From Lunularia cruciata (Eukaryota; Streptophyta; Marchantiopsida; Lunulariales; Lunulariaceae), in contig OX419755.1 of the NCBI GenBank assembly GCA_948567375.1, positions 37,081,001 through 37,145,000 on the forward strand: a stretch of DNA of 64,000 nt. The letters are read 5' to 3'. Under the pieces are notes generated by a model. The model did no database searches and was not told the DNA's origin. It was given only the letters and a program-made list of their open reading frames with translations. Shown piece after piece: positions 24,414-34,548 of the stretch. The translations under genes were made by a program, and so were the position numbers. Within the stretch, counting starts at the first letter, position 1. Every line of letters starts with the position of its first letter.

Positions 24414-24425
24414 ACATCAGAGAAG
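24411..24425 (+). promoter_or_regulatory. Degraded primer binding site, family 1
   Basis: ATTACATCAGAGAAG directly follows the 5' Y repeat and shares ATCAGAG with the plant initiator-Met primer site TGGTATCAGAGC. The first bases no longer match. Position supports the call. Confidence 0.45.
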
Positions 24426-25895
24426 TGAAGTCAGGGGGAAATCAAGTGTAGGAACTTTGAGTGATGGTGGTATCTCAAGCTCGGTGGATCATTGTTGGTA
24501 ACTTGATTCAAGTTCAATTTTTCCCTAGTGTGCAGAAGCTTGTTCAATTGATGTGGATTTGGCAGTAAGGCAAACGGCGTGCGGAAGTGTTTGCTAATTT
24601 TTGAGCAAAGAAGGAGAAAATCTCCTCAAGTAGTGGTTGTGATTTTGAGCTCAAGAGGTAAAGGTAAGACCAATTTGTTGCAAGTTGGGCTCAAAAAGTA
24701 AAATTGAAGGTGGAGTTGTGAAGCTATTCTCATGAATTTGTGATTTGGAGAAATCCATGTTTTCAATTTGGCTCGAGTGAAGAGTTAGTGGGGGATTTGG
24801 TGGTCAGCCAAATTTAGGGTTTATGTCAGATTTTGGCTGGATTTTACGTCAGATTTTGGCCAGATTTGGAGGAGTTTTGCTAGTTGGCCAAATTTAGAGG
24901 ACTTTCACCAAGTTGGAGGAGTTTTGCAAGTTTGGAGGAGGTTCAAAGTGGTAAGAAGAAAGGCCTCATTTGGTTGAATTTTGGCGTTTAAAGGCTTCAA
25001 GGCATAGGGCTGTGGGCTATGAGAGGCTATGAAGGCCTAGAAGGGCCATCAAGCCAACTTGCTGGTGTGAGGCTAGCTAGTTTAGAGTAGATCTTGGTCA
25101 TTGGTTGGCAAAATCTACACATCTTGCTAGATTGTGCGCAATAGGGTTTGACCCCTAGAACTCTTGTTCCTAGACTTGTGCCCTAGCCAACTGGTCCATC
25201 CTCACTTGTTGTCCTAGTGACTGCACCACTGTTATCTATACACTTGTAGCTTTGGCTAGGAGAGGCCGTTTGATCCCATTCTTGGTGATCCTGGTAGTTT
25301 AGGACTTAGATAGAAACTTCTCTTATCTCAAATGCCAAATGGTGTAAGAGTCAGTCTTGTGTTGTGTTATGAGATGAAGGGTTTTTGTTTAGATTTCTTG
25401 TGATTGGACCCCTTCCATTCTTTGCTTCTTGTTTGTGCACCATGTTTGTGTGAGGTGCCTTGACTTTTGAGCGTTGGTGCTCTAATGTGCTCTCGGTAGT
25501 GAGGCTGGAGTGATGACCAGTCAGACTACCTTTGTTTCTCTTTGGTGAGGTAGGAAATGATGACTTGCAGATCGTGAGAGTGCGTGTTTTGATAGCAGGT
25601 TACAGGTTGCACTTTCCCCTAGTTTAGTTATCTTGGTTAGAGTTATATTAGTAGGTGGTGCTTAGTTGGTGTCGGCACTTGGCGGTGTTTGCACTTGGTG
25701 GTGTTGGCACTTGGTGGGGTACTTGCAGTTGCGACTTGTGGATGCGACTTGCGATTCCGGTTTGCTGTTGCAGTTTGTGGTTGCGGTTACTTTGTCACGA
25801 CGGAGTTCTTTGGGGATTCCAGAGGAGTTAGCATTGTAGTATGCAGTGTGTTCACTTGGAGTGGTACTCAATATCAGCTTGTATCTCAGGTCCCA
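24426..25895 (+). other. Family 1 untranslated leader
   Basis: About 1.5 kb of G/T-rich sequence without a conserved frame lies between primer site and gag. The part 25010-25200 is also present, in reverse, at 63800-64000 in the second copy. A short hairpin (CTAGAAC...GTTCCTAG, about 25157-25175) is present. In the second copy this zone carries tRNA-like A and B boxes on the antisense strand. Confidence 0.55.
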
Positions 25896-27480
25896 GTGAG
25901 GGATGAGATTAACTCTGAGTTAGAGTTCAACACAAGAGTTGATTCAGTTGAGAGTGCACTTGGTGTGTCCACACCGTTGTTGTGGGATATGGACAAGATT
26001 TATGGGGCCTCCAAAGGCCCTAGGCGTTACTCTGGTATAGTGTGTACCATTGAGTTGGATGACTTCATCTAGGAGTTTGATAGTTGGTGTGATCTACAAC
26101 AGATGAAGAACCCAACTTTGTTCACACCCTTTATGGCATGGAAGGGGCTGTTTCAGCACTTGGAGGGTCCACCAATGGACGACTACCATGAGTTTAGGAG
26201 AGTTTATTTGGAGGAGATTGAGTTATGGAGACAATATTGGTTTCCAAACTATATCTCTATCACTTCAGGCTTAGTGGCCAGGAGTAGATCGGCTATACTT
26301 ACGAGTTCTAGCTCGAGTAGTGTTGGCGGAGCTAGTGGAGGTGCACTAGCTGGAGATAGTGTTACCACTAGTGGAGGTACCTTTGCAGAAGGTGGTATGG
26401 TACCAGGGTTTAACCCATGGTGGAGTTCTTCTAGTGTTTGAGGCAGAACTACCAAGGAGTGCGGACTGACAAGCTGAGGAGCTTGCAGGAGTTCCAACGG
26501 AAGGTTGGAGAGAGCCTACGCAAGGCATACACTCACATGAGGTGGCTGATCAGTTTCACTAAGGGAGTTTTTGAGGCCCAAGAAGTCCAATTTTGGTATG
26601 GGATATTGGACAAGGAGTTGCAATGTAGAGTTCGTGATGCTACGTTGTTACAGGCTACTTTGCCTATTTTGGCAGTGGTCTTTGGTTTGGTTGAGTGTAT
26701 TGAGCTCAACATGGTAGAGGAGAGAGTAGTGACATCTGAATTTGGTAAGGAGACCTCATCCACGGTTGTGACTTCTTCTAGAGTACAGTAGAGTGCACCA
26801 TGCCTAGTTGGTTTTTGAGGACATGGTGGACAGCCTAGGTCCTATGGAGCGAGTGGAGGGCCTAGTGGAGTTAGACCATTACCTTCATTTTTGGGTCAGT
26901 AGCAGCCAGTGAGTAGTAGTGTTGTTTGTTGGACTTGTGGTGGACCTCACCATAGGAGGAGTGTACTCAGGGCAGTGGACCTGATACTTCTGGTGCATCA
27001 CAGCCAACGCAGAGGCAGTGTGGGCATTGCCACAGATTTGGTCACACTAGTGATCGGTGTTTTGATCTACATTCAAAGTTACGGAGTGGTAGGGCTGTTA
27101 TGGCAGGTAGTAGAGGAGCTCCAATTCATGGAGGACAAGGTGGTAGAGGATCTACACCTAGTAGGGATGTGGTACTTCCACTTACTTCTGATACAACTAT
27201 GGCTACTTGGATTGAGTAGTTGGAGCAGAGATTATCTAGTATGGCTATTGCTCAGAGGAGATCAGATTCGGGTGCTGAGGCTTCCACCTTATATGCTGGT
27301 GGCAGAGATGCTTTGGATTTCATGTGCGGAGCAGCATAGGTGGATGCATCTGCAGCAGTGATTAGGAGTGTAGTACATGCTCTAGAGCCTAGAGGAGCAT
27401 CAGTGGAGTTGGACCCACAAAGAGGAGAGGTTGGGAGACATGTCAGACTTCCCTAGTCTTTCACACTATCTGAGGCATTA
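25896..27480 (+). pseudogene. Family 1 gag with two zinc knuckles
   Basis: Plus-strand segments read 'EFDSWCDLQQMKNPTLF', 'GPPMDDYHEFRR', 'LQEFQRKVGESLRKAYTH', 'VQFWYGILDKEL' and 'IELNMVEERVV', a gypsy gag capsid. Then come two CCHC knuckles, 'CWTCGGPHHRRS' and the intact 'CGHCHRFGHTSDRC' (about 26925-27062). The start is placed at GTG 25896 because the second copy has ATG at the equivalent codon. At least two frame changes and several TAG stops occur; the TAG at 27217 stands where the second copy keeps a glutamine ('TQIEQLEQR'). The protein would form the particle and bind element RNA. Confidence 0.85.
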
Positions 27481-28200
27481 TAGATGACATCCATTGTTCC
27501 TAGACGTCCTAGTGTAGGTGTGGTAGGTGGTGATGGAGTGCATGATGGACTACCTGCTAGTTAGCCACCTACTACTACACAGACTGAGTCTAGCATGATG
27601 TTGGGGGCGGCTTAGCTGATTATGCGGTGTCTTTTGTTCTCGGCCAATGACATGTTTACATTGGGAGTTGACCCAACCCTAGTGTTCCGGTTGGCTATCA
27701 TGCTGTGTGAGAGTAGGGATGGTGCGGTTCCTACTACTAGAGCAGAGGTGGTTGGTAGTGGAGCTGACTTGGTTGAGGAGCATGGGATCCGTTCAACGAC
27801 CAGTGGTTTATGGCAAGTAGCAACGGCTAGATTGGAGGAGTTGCCAACTAGACCGGCCTTTGAGAGAGCACGGTTTACACTTGGTGTTGTCCAATTTGAT
27901 AACTAGGGGGGGGGGATTTTATGTTTGGTGGGACCTTCAGGGAAGGTCTATACACCACAAAGAGTCTTGTTAGACTCTAGTGCGCAACCCCTTATGTTGG
28001 GGAAGGCTGCAATTGTCGGTCTGGAGTTACGAAAGACCGATGTGGAGAGGTGTCCATTTCAGATCCAAACATCTTTAGGTGGTGGTTTGACATAGTACAT
28101 CACACATGGGGAGCTTGTTATTCAGGTTCAACTTGGTCATTTGACTGATAGCTTGGTGGTGAGAGCTTAATGGCAATCTTGGCTTACTATAGTTCGGGAC
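27481..28200 (+). pseudogene. Family 1 aspartic protease region
   Basis: The frame reads 'LLFSANDMFTLGVDPTLVF', a spacer, then 'YTPQRVLLDSSAQPLMLGKA' near 27950-28010, where LLDSSA corresponds to the retropepsin active site (L-x-D-S/T-G-A) with Gly changed to Ser. The same LLDSSA occurs in the second copy near 62060, so Ser at that position may be a family trait. TAG codons at 27562 and 27613 align with glutamine codons of the other copy. A part corresponding to 61777-61960 of the second copy ('DVLVGGVVLYPMEF') has been deleted here. Confidence 0.72.
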
Positions 28201-28470
28201 CATGGCCTCATCAATTTTAGCTTTTAGTGGTGCATTTACTTGGCCTGGCAATTTGTTGGAGGGGAATGCCCATGCAAAGGATACTCCAATACCAAAGGAG
28301 ATCACTCGGATTTGGAGTACGAGTGGGATTGTTCCATCCACCTTGGATGTTCCATTGTGGAATTCCGAGGAGGCATTGCAGTAGCATGCCGATTGGTGCA
28401 GCAGGCTTGGAGTAGAGCCTTTGTACCATCAGGAGATGAGTGTGAGGATGAGCCTCCAAAGTAAATTTCT

Positions 28471-29688
28471 TTGACACCTCTGGATACCACACTCATTGCT
28501 TGGCAGTATCCAATAGAGGGGATATGTCTATTGGAGTTGTTTGGTGGGATTAGCACTGGACTAGTTGCGGTGTTACAGGCGGGTATACGAGTACAAAGAT
28601 ACTTGTATGTAGAGAGAGATGAGATTGCTAGGCAAGTCTCTCTACATCATATGGCACACTTGGCCTATTGGTATCCGGAGTTATTACCGATGTCAACAGT
28701 CAAAGGTTACCAAAAGGCCCTACCAGCAGACATTTCCTTATTGGGGGCGCATGACCTAGAGAGACATGAGCCTATTCACTTGGTGATTTCTGGATGGCCA
28801 TGTCAAGGAAATAAATGTGTGGGCCGCGGTTTGGGTCTTTAGGATCCTCGTTCTGGTGTGTTTTGGGAGATGTTATGGATACTACGACATCTCTAGGTTC
28901 ATTAGTGCGTTTCTCCAACTTACCTTTTAGAGAACGTGCCTTTGATGGGTGATTCTCGCACCAGAGTGGTGGCAAGTACACATCAGGTCCATTCTTGGAT
29001 GGAACTTGCTATATTGTTAGATGCAGCCAAAGTGGGATCACGGGCTCATTGCCTTCATCTTTGGTGGACAAACCTCTTACCCAAAGAGGTTTTATAGCGT
29101 GCTTATAATGGGATTTAGCGACTTGACCACATCCTTGTTGATGACATCTTGGATGCCGGGCGTCAGTCTTAGACGGTGATAGTGGCTGATAGGTCACCTA
29201 TGGCAGTGGTGAACCTAGTGGGACAGCTTAGAGTTGCATTTCCCACACTCATGAGTTTCCCAAGCTCTCATGCTTTTTGAGAAGCAAGACTTGGACTTGT
29301 TTGGGACTCATAGTTACAACAGTTGGTGGAGCCCAATGCCGATGAGAGAGAGCGGGTGATGGGTTTTTGCACCGGTATTACCGCTATTCCAGTAGTGTTA
29401 GAGACATCTAAGCATCAGGTGTTAGGTCAAGCTATGGACCTGAAATGTTTGACTTGGATTGTGAGCCTTGGCTTGGTAGAGCAGCGTAGGATACGCTTGA
29501 TAGGCATCATCACTCGGACACTTGTGAGCCCTAAGCCTATCAAGACAATTCAGGCACATGCTGGGGGCGATGGACCGAGTGGACATGGTATTCTTAGGAC
29601 ACAATTAGTAGCTACTAGGGAGAGTGGTCTACTTGGATTCCATCCAAGTGAGAGTGGGCTACTTGGATTACACACTTGGTCCACTTGA
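28471..29688 (+). pseudogene. C5-cytosine DNA methyltransferase domain carried by family 1 retrotransposon
   Basis: One reading frame runs from 28471 to 29688 without any frameshift. It shows C5-MTase motifs in canonical order: I 'LELFGGISTG' (28531-28560, SAM binding), II 'YVERD' (28606-28620), IV 'SGWPCQGNK' with the catalytic Cys codon at 28801, VI 'LLENVPLMGDSR' with ENV at 28930-28938, a segment like 'AHCLHLWWTNLLP' (29047-29082, comparable to the DNMT3 AHRARYFWGNLP region), and IX/X 'MGFCTGITA' and 'VLGQAMDL' (29359-29448). The order I-IV-VI-X is that of DNMT3/DNMT1-type enzymes, not the permuted DRM type. Eight stops break it: seven TAG (28840, 28894, 28903, 29095, 29116, 29170, 29311) and one TGA (29278). 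It sits between protease and RT in both long copies, so it belongs to the element. It would have transferred methyl groups to cytosine in DNA. Confidence 0.9.
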
Positions 29689-30950
29689 GATGCAGCTAGA
29701 GGACATGTGGAGCTTGCAGCCAGAGTGGAGAGAGTTTTTCACACAGAGGTTGGGACCTCTAGTGGTAAGGGGAATGACACTATTGCTTTCAAGGGCCTAG
29801 TGTAGCAGCCAATCAGCACGTCTCCCACTCCTATGACAATTACAAAGGATATTTGGGAGCCAGATCTATGACCCAAGCTTGTTGGAGAGAAAAGATGGAG
29901 GTTTGGAGGTTCTTGAGGAGTTGCACAAGTTGTTTTGCCTTCAATATGAAGGATTTGGGTGCTCTGAAAGGACTTGGTATACGGATTGAGCTGACTAGCA
30001 ATACACCATTTTTCTGACGTCCTTATCGCTATAGCGACATGGAGAGGACATTGATTCAGAACTGGAGTAGTGAGCTTTTTGAGGCTAGTTTGGTAGAGAT
30101 TTCACATGGGGAGTATGCATCAACAATAGGGATGCCAGCCAAGAAGGATATGCATGGCAACTATACAAATAGGTGGATGTGTGGAGATTACCATCCTATC
30201 AACCAACAAACCAGGGCTGATTGGTATGCCATGCCTACACCGGAGGAGATTTTTGATGCAATTGGGCATGCAAAGGTCTTTAGTACTTTGGATCTTTGAG
30301 CGGGATATCATCAATTGACAATCAAGGAGGAGGATAAGTCCAAGATAACATTTTGGGCTATTGATCCTAACAGTAAGGATGTGTTATATTAGTGGAGGTT
30401 TTAACCATTTGGGTTGAAGAACGCTCCTGTTGAGTTCCAGAGGGTCATGGATAGGATCCTAGCTGGATTTTGCTCGGTGTTATATTGATGACATTTTGGT
30501 CTATAGCACTATTGTGGAGGAGCATGAGAGACAATTGTTGGAGGTATTTGAGAGGATGAGATCTCATGGACTCAAATTACATCTTGGGAAGTGTAGGTTC
30601 TTCCACAAGTAGGTTGAGTATTTGGGTCACACTATCTACCCCGGAGGACTTGGTGTTCAGCAGACCAAGGTGGAGGCTATTGCATGCATTCCTTGGCCTA
30701 CAAATGTGAGCAAAGTGCAAGCATTCCTTGGGTTGGCAAACTTCTATTGCCGCTATGTTAGAGGATTAAATACCATTGCCAAGGCCTTGACAAAGATGAC
30801 AAAGCTTACATATGAGTGGTGTTGGGGAGATGAGCAAGAGAGAGCTTTTGTAGAGCTCAAGGAGAGGTTGACATCTGCTCCTATTTTGAGGAGACCGATT
30901 AGAGGACGACCATTTCAGGTTGGGGCTTGGAGCGGTGCTCACCCAACATG
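29689..30950 (+). pseudogene. Family 1 reverse transcriptase
   Basis: The RT begins near 29950 ('DLGALKGLGIRIELTSN') and continues 'EYASTIGMPAKKDMHGNYT', 'MCGDYHPINQQTRADWYAM', 'VFSTLDL', 'WRF*PFGLKNAP', catalytic 'YIDDILVYS' (about 30481-30507) and 'VEYLGHTIYPGGLGVQQTK', ending with the RNase H junction 'YEWCWGDEQERAFVELKER'. All expected RT blocks are present, in at least two frames. TAG at 30610 replaces a glutamine kept in the second copy ('FHKQVEY'). The region 29490-29950 between methyltransferase and RT is a linker without a recognised domain. Confidence 0.92.
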
Positions 30951-31560
30951 ATGATGAGGGGAAGGAGTTTGTGGTGGCCTATGCTAGTTGCTCCAACTAT
31001 TTAGTGGAGGCAAAGTATAGTTCATATGAGAGAGAGTGCTTGGCAGTAATTTGGGCAATAGCACATTTCTGATGTTACCTATTTGGTAACCCCTTCACTC
31101 TCATCACTGATCATCAACCGCTGAAGTGGTTGATGGAGTCCGACAAGCTTTCAAGGAAGCTTGTACGATGGGCTCTGATTTTACATGAGTATGATTTTGC
31201 GGTTGTTCACAGACATGGAGTGGTGAACCGTGATGCAGATGGGTTGAGTAGAAACCCATGTCCCAGCAAGCAGGATCAGATCGGAGCACGTTGGCATGGT
31301 GAGACAAATGAGGAGATGGTGCCAGGTTGGCATGCATCTGCCTTTCTATGTATATTTTCTAAGGCTTTGGTGGTATCTCTCTCAGTGCATACAAGAGGAG
31401 TTATGGAGATCATAGATCCAAAGAGGGAAGATATTAGTATAGTTCAGCGAGACAATCATGATGATGTCTTAATGATAGACTATCTTTGCACTGGTGTTGT
31501 GGGTGGCACAGTTAAGGCCAAGGAGAGATTGTGTTCTTCAGCAAGCCAAATGGTTCAGAT
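30951..31560 (+). pseudogene. Family 1 RNase H
   Basis: The reading includes 'KEFVVAYAS', 'ERECLAVIWAIAHF*CYLF', 'FTLITDHQPLKWLMES' and 'RWALILHEYDFAVVHRHG', the classic gypsy RNase H with DHQPL. The TGA after 'AHF' stands where the second copy has Trp (58250 region 'AHFWCYLF'). The reading then runs into 'NRDADGLSRNPCP', the usual boundary before the integrase zinc domain. Confidence 0.9.
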
Positions 31561-33290
31561 TGGAGGGTAGACACCTTTTGCGTGTATGGGAGGATGGTAG
31601 AGTATGAGTAGTACCACTTCCATCTCAGAGACCACAGTTGGTTTGTCATGCTCATGAGGAGCTAGGACATTTTGGACTCAAGCATACATATAGCTTATTC
31701 CAGAGTCATTATTGGTGGCGCGGTATGTAGACCAAGGTGAAGTAGTTTGTTGTTGTAATACTCCGAGGACAAGAGAAGAGAGAAAACACCGATTGCACAC
31801 TCAACATTTGATGCCCCAAGGGAGCACCTTCTCTTTATTATATAGACAAAGAGGATCTCCTCCAAGGAAGCTCCACCATAGGATTAGGGACACAGATAGG
31901 TGACATGTCAACAAGTTCCACCCTTGGATTACTTACTTGGATGGGTGACCTGTCTGGTCTAGGTCCTATCTGGTTGGTCAAACAAGCTTTGACCGGAGGG
32001 AATCTTTTAGGGAATCTTCCTGTAGGAATCTCAGAATCACGTAAGGTACCATTGTAAATCTCTCGACAAGACAATGCAAGGGAGAGGGAAGGCCAACTTT
32101 TCCTCCATTGGGGGGGGGGGCGGGGTATCTGCACATTTTTGAGGCCTAATTCATCCGTTTAGGCCTCCGAAATTGCCTTCAAAGATTTTAGGCATATTTT
32201 GGTTTCTACTCTATTAGTAGAAGTCCCCTTTTGGTGATACCTCTTTCTGATCTGCTTAGTCCATCATGTGTAACATCCTTCCAAATGTTACCAAACCAAT
32301 TCTTACCTTTAAATCATATGTCTAGCTATTGGTTCTAAGGTTCTCAAGTCTATTTCGGTTTCTGCCCTATTAGTAGAAGTACTCTTTTGGTGATACTTCT
32401 ATCTGATCTATTTTGACCATTATGTATAACATCATTCTAGAAGTTACCAAACCGAATTTCACATCTAGATCATATGGCTAACCCTTGGTATTACAGTTGC
32501 TAGATGTATGGTTTGTGACCGAGTTAGAGCATCATTCAATACTCCTACGCCATAGTTACATCCATTATCTATCATGGGATTGGGTTACTGTTAGAGTTTG
32601 GACTTCACATGACCTTTACCATTGACTATGAGACATCATTGGTATGTTTTGGTGATGGTGGAGCACTTCTCCAAGTGGATTGAGTTGGTGGCATTTCATG
32701 ACAAGTCTAGTGAAAGGACAACTTACTCATTCCTAGATCAAGTTCTTACTCATTTTGGTGCACCAGCAAAGGTTTTGACTGATAAGGGTACAAATTTCTT
32801 GGGAGAGTTTCAGGTCTTGTGTGATAAGGCTTTGATTGATCATCGTACTACATCCCGAGATCACCCTAAGACAGATGGCTTAGCAGAGAGAGTGGTTTAG
32901 ATAGTGAAGAGAGGATTACAAAAGTATGGTTTGTAGAGAGGCCACTTGGGAGATTAAGATCTCCAATTACCTTGGTTGGCCATGGACTATTGGTTCAGCG
33001 AGCAAGCTTCCTTAGCATCCTTCTCTCCTTACTTCTTACTCTATGGACGAGATCCAGATTTACTTGCCACCATTTGTCAAGATGCTACTGTAGTTTTGGA
33101 CTTGGATGATCCAGATGTATGGATGAGCGCATGTTCTCAACAGGTAGAGATCTTTTAGAGAGTGATGCCGATGGCCTTTGAGAACTTGGTGATTGCTCAG
33201 CATAGAGATACTTTCCGCTATGCTACTATTCAAGGAAGAGGTTATAGACCCTAGACCCGTCAATTTCATCTAGGAGACTATGTATATTTA
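31561..33290 (+). pseudogene. Family 1 DDE integrase (interrupted by a solo LTR)
   Basis: The N-terminal HHCC zinc domain starts with 'HAHEELGHFGLKHTY' (about 31650) and is cut at 31753 by a family 2 solo LTR. It resumes at 32501 with 'CMVCDRVRASFNTP'. The core reads 'HHWYVLVMVEHFSKWIELV' (32635), 'KVLTDKGTNFLGEF' (32770, second catalytic Asp) and 'DHPKTDGLAERVV' (32858, catalytic Glu). The C-terminal part 'FHLGDYVYL' ends at about 33285. This is an LTR-type integrase, not a tyrosine recombinase, which matters for interpreting the split-repeat ends. Several stops are present. Confidence 0.92.
31754..32495 (-). repeat. Family 2 solo LTR A
   Basis: 742 bp starting TGTAATACTCCG and ending GGTATTACA in plus orientation, so an 8-base inverted repeat (TGTAATAC/GTATTACA) closes it. 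It is flanked by GTTGT (31749-31753) and GTTGC (32496-32500), a target duplication with one mismatch. It is the reverse complement of the LTR at 33300. The family is identified by the 3' LTR at 55393, which follows a chromovirus pol. There is no internal element sequence, so it is a solo LTR left by recombination. Confidence 0.93.
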
Positions 33291-33299
33291 TAGCAAACA

Positions 33300-34041
33300 T
33301 GTAATACCAAGGGTTAGCCATATGATCTAGATGTGAAATTCGGTTTGGTAGCATCTAGAATGATGTTATACATGATGGTCAAAATAGATCAGATAGAAGT
33401 ATCACCAAAAGAGTACTTCTACTAATAGGGCAGAAACCGAAATAGACTTGAGAACCTTAGAACCAATAGCTAGACATATGATTTAAAGGTGAGAATTGGT
33501 TTGGTAACATATGGAAGGATGTTACACATGATGGACTAAACAGATCAGAAAGAGGTATCACCAAAAGAGGACTTCTACTAATAGAGTAGGAACCGAAATA
33601 TGCTTGAAATCTTTGAAGGCAATTTCGGAGGCCTAAACGGATAAATTAGGCCTCGAAAATATGCAGATCCCCCCCCCCCAACAAAGGAAAGGTTGGCCTT
33701 CCCTTCCCCCTGGTTTGTCTCGTCAAGAGCTTTCCAACGGTACCTTACTCATGTGATTCTGAGTTTCCTACAAGAAGATTCCCTAAAAGATTCCCTTCCC
33801 GTGAAAGCTTGTTTGACCAACCAGATAGGACCTAGACCAGACAGGTCACCCATCCAAGTAAGTAATCCAAGGGTGGAGCTTGCTGACATGCCACCTATCT
33901 GTGTCCCTAATCTTATGGTGGAGCTTCCTTGGAGGAGATCCTCTTTGTCTATATAATAAAGAGAAGGTGCTCCCTTGGAGCATCGAATGTTTGAGTGTGC
34001 AATCTGTGTTTTCTCTCTTCTCTTGTCCTCGGAGTATTACA
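33300..34041 (+). repeat. Family 2 solo LTR B
   Basis: 742 bp starting TGTAATACCAAG and ending GTATTACA, flanked by an exact 5 bp target duplication AAACA (33295-33299 and 34042-34046). It has a TATA-like 'ctatataataaagag' near 33950 and a C10 run near 33670. It lies between the integrase C-terminus and the PHD-finger reading of family 1. It points opposite to LTR A, 804 bp away. Confidence 0.95.
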
Positions 34042-34046
34042 AAACA

Positions 34047-34400
34047 ACACCAACAACACTTGATGTTTCTACAAGCCGCACTATCTTGAGAGTGCACTTG
34101 AGGTTTTTCCATCTGGAGTCCTTGTGTTGGAAGGACATGATGGTGTTGTTTGGAAGGATCATGTGCGCAATTGTGCGCCATGCCACCTCCCAAACATTGA
34201 TGGTACTATGGACCCAAGCTTGGCACTAGTACGTGCAGGCTTGAGGTGTATGTTATGTGGCTCTTCTAGTGGAGCTGCTACTATGTTAGTGTGTGATAGC
34301 TGTTTGAGAGGATGACATATGGCATGTATGACTCCTCCTCTCATGGTGGTTCCTCAAGGATAGTGGTTATGTCCTAGATGTACTTGACCTATAGCTAGTT
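34047..34400 (+). pseudogene. PHD finger at the 3' end of family 1 pol
   Basis: The plus strand reads 'NCAPCHLPNIDGTMDPSL' and then 'LRCMLCGSSSGAATMLVCD', 'CDSCLRG*HMAC', 'MTPPLMVVPQG*WLCPRC' (34228-34387). The spacing C-x2-C...C-x2-C-x4-H-x2-C...W-x-C-x2-C is the PHD finger consensus (C4HC3), including the usual TPPL...VP.G.W stretch. Two stops, TGA at a Trp site and TAG, break it; the second copy keeps 'SRGW' at the first. PHD fingers bind histone H3 tails. Here it takes the place where chromoviruses have a chromodomain. The domain recurs at 50440-50230 and 56650-56480. Confidence 0.85.
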
Positions 34401-34527
34401 CATTCTTTATATGGTATAGATTGCAGATAGGCAACTAACAATGGTGCTCCATAGCACCCAACCTCCTAATCTTTGCCCATCATAGGGTATACTATATACT
34501 TAGAGTAGATGGTTATCTACAGTTAGA

Positions 34528-34548
34528 GGGGCCAGCTAGAGGGGCAAT
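34528..34548 (+). promoter_or_regulatory. Polypurine tract, family 1
   Basis: AGAGGGGCCAGCTAGAGGGGCAAT lies directly before the X unit TGTGGCAC. The equivalent site in the second copy reads ACTAGGGGGACAAT and in the tail copy AGGAGAGTGAT. This marks the first base of the 3' terminal repeat as TGTGGCAC. Confidence 0.75.

Noticed and set aside
28471-29688. A host DNA methyltransferase gene (CMT, DRM or DNMT3)
   Set aside because: It is flanked by protease and RT in two independent copies, has no intron-like breaks, and decays together with the element.
28471-29688. TAG read as glutamine (alternative genetic code)
   Set aside because: Other copies have CAG at the same codons, and TGA and TAA stops plus frameshifts occur elsewhere in the same element. 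Mutation explains it better.
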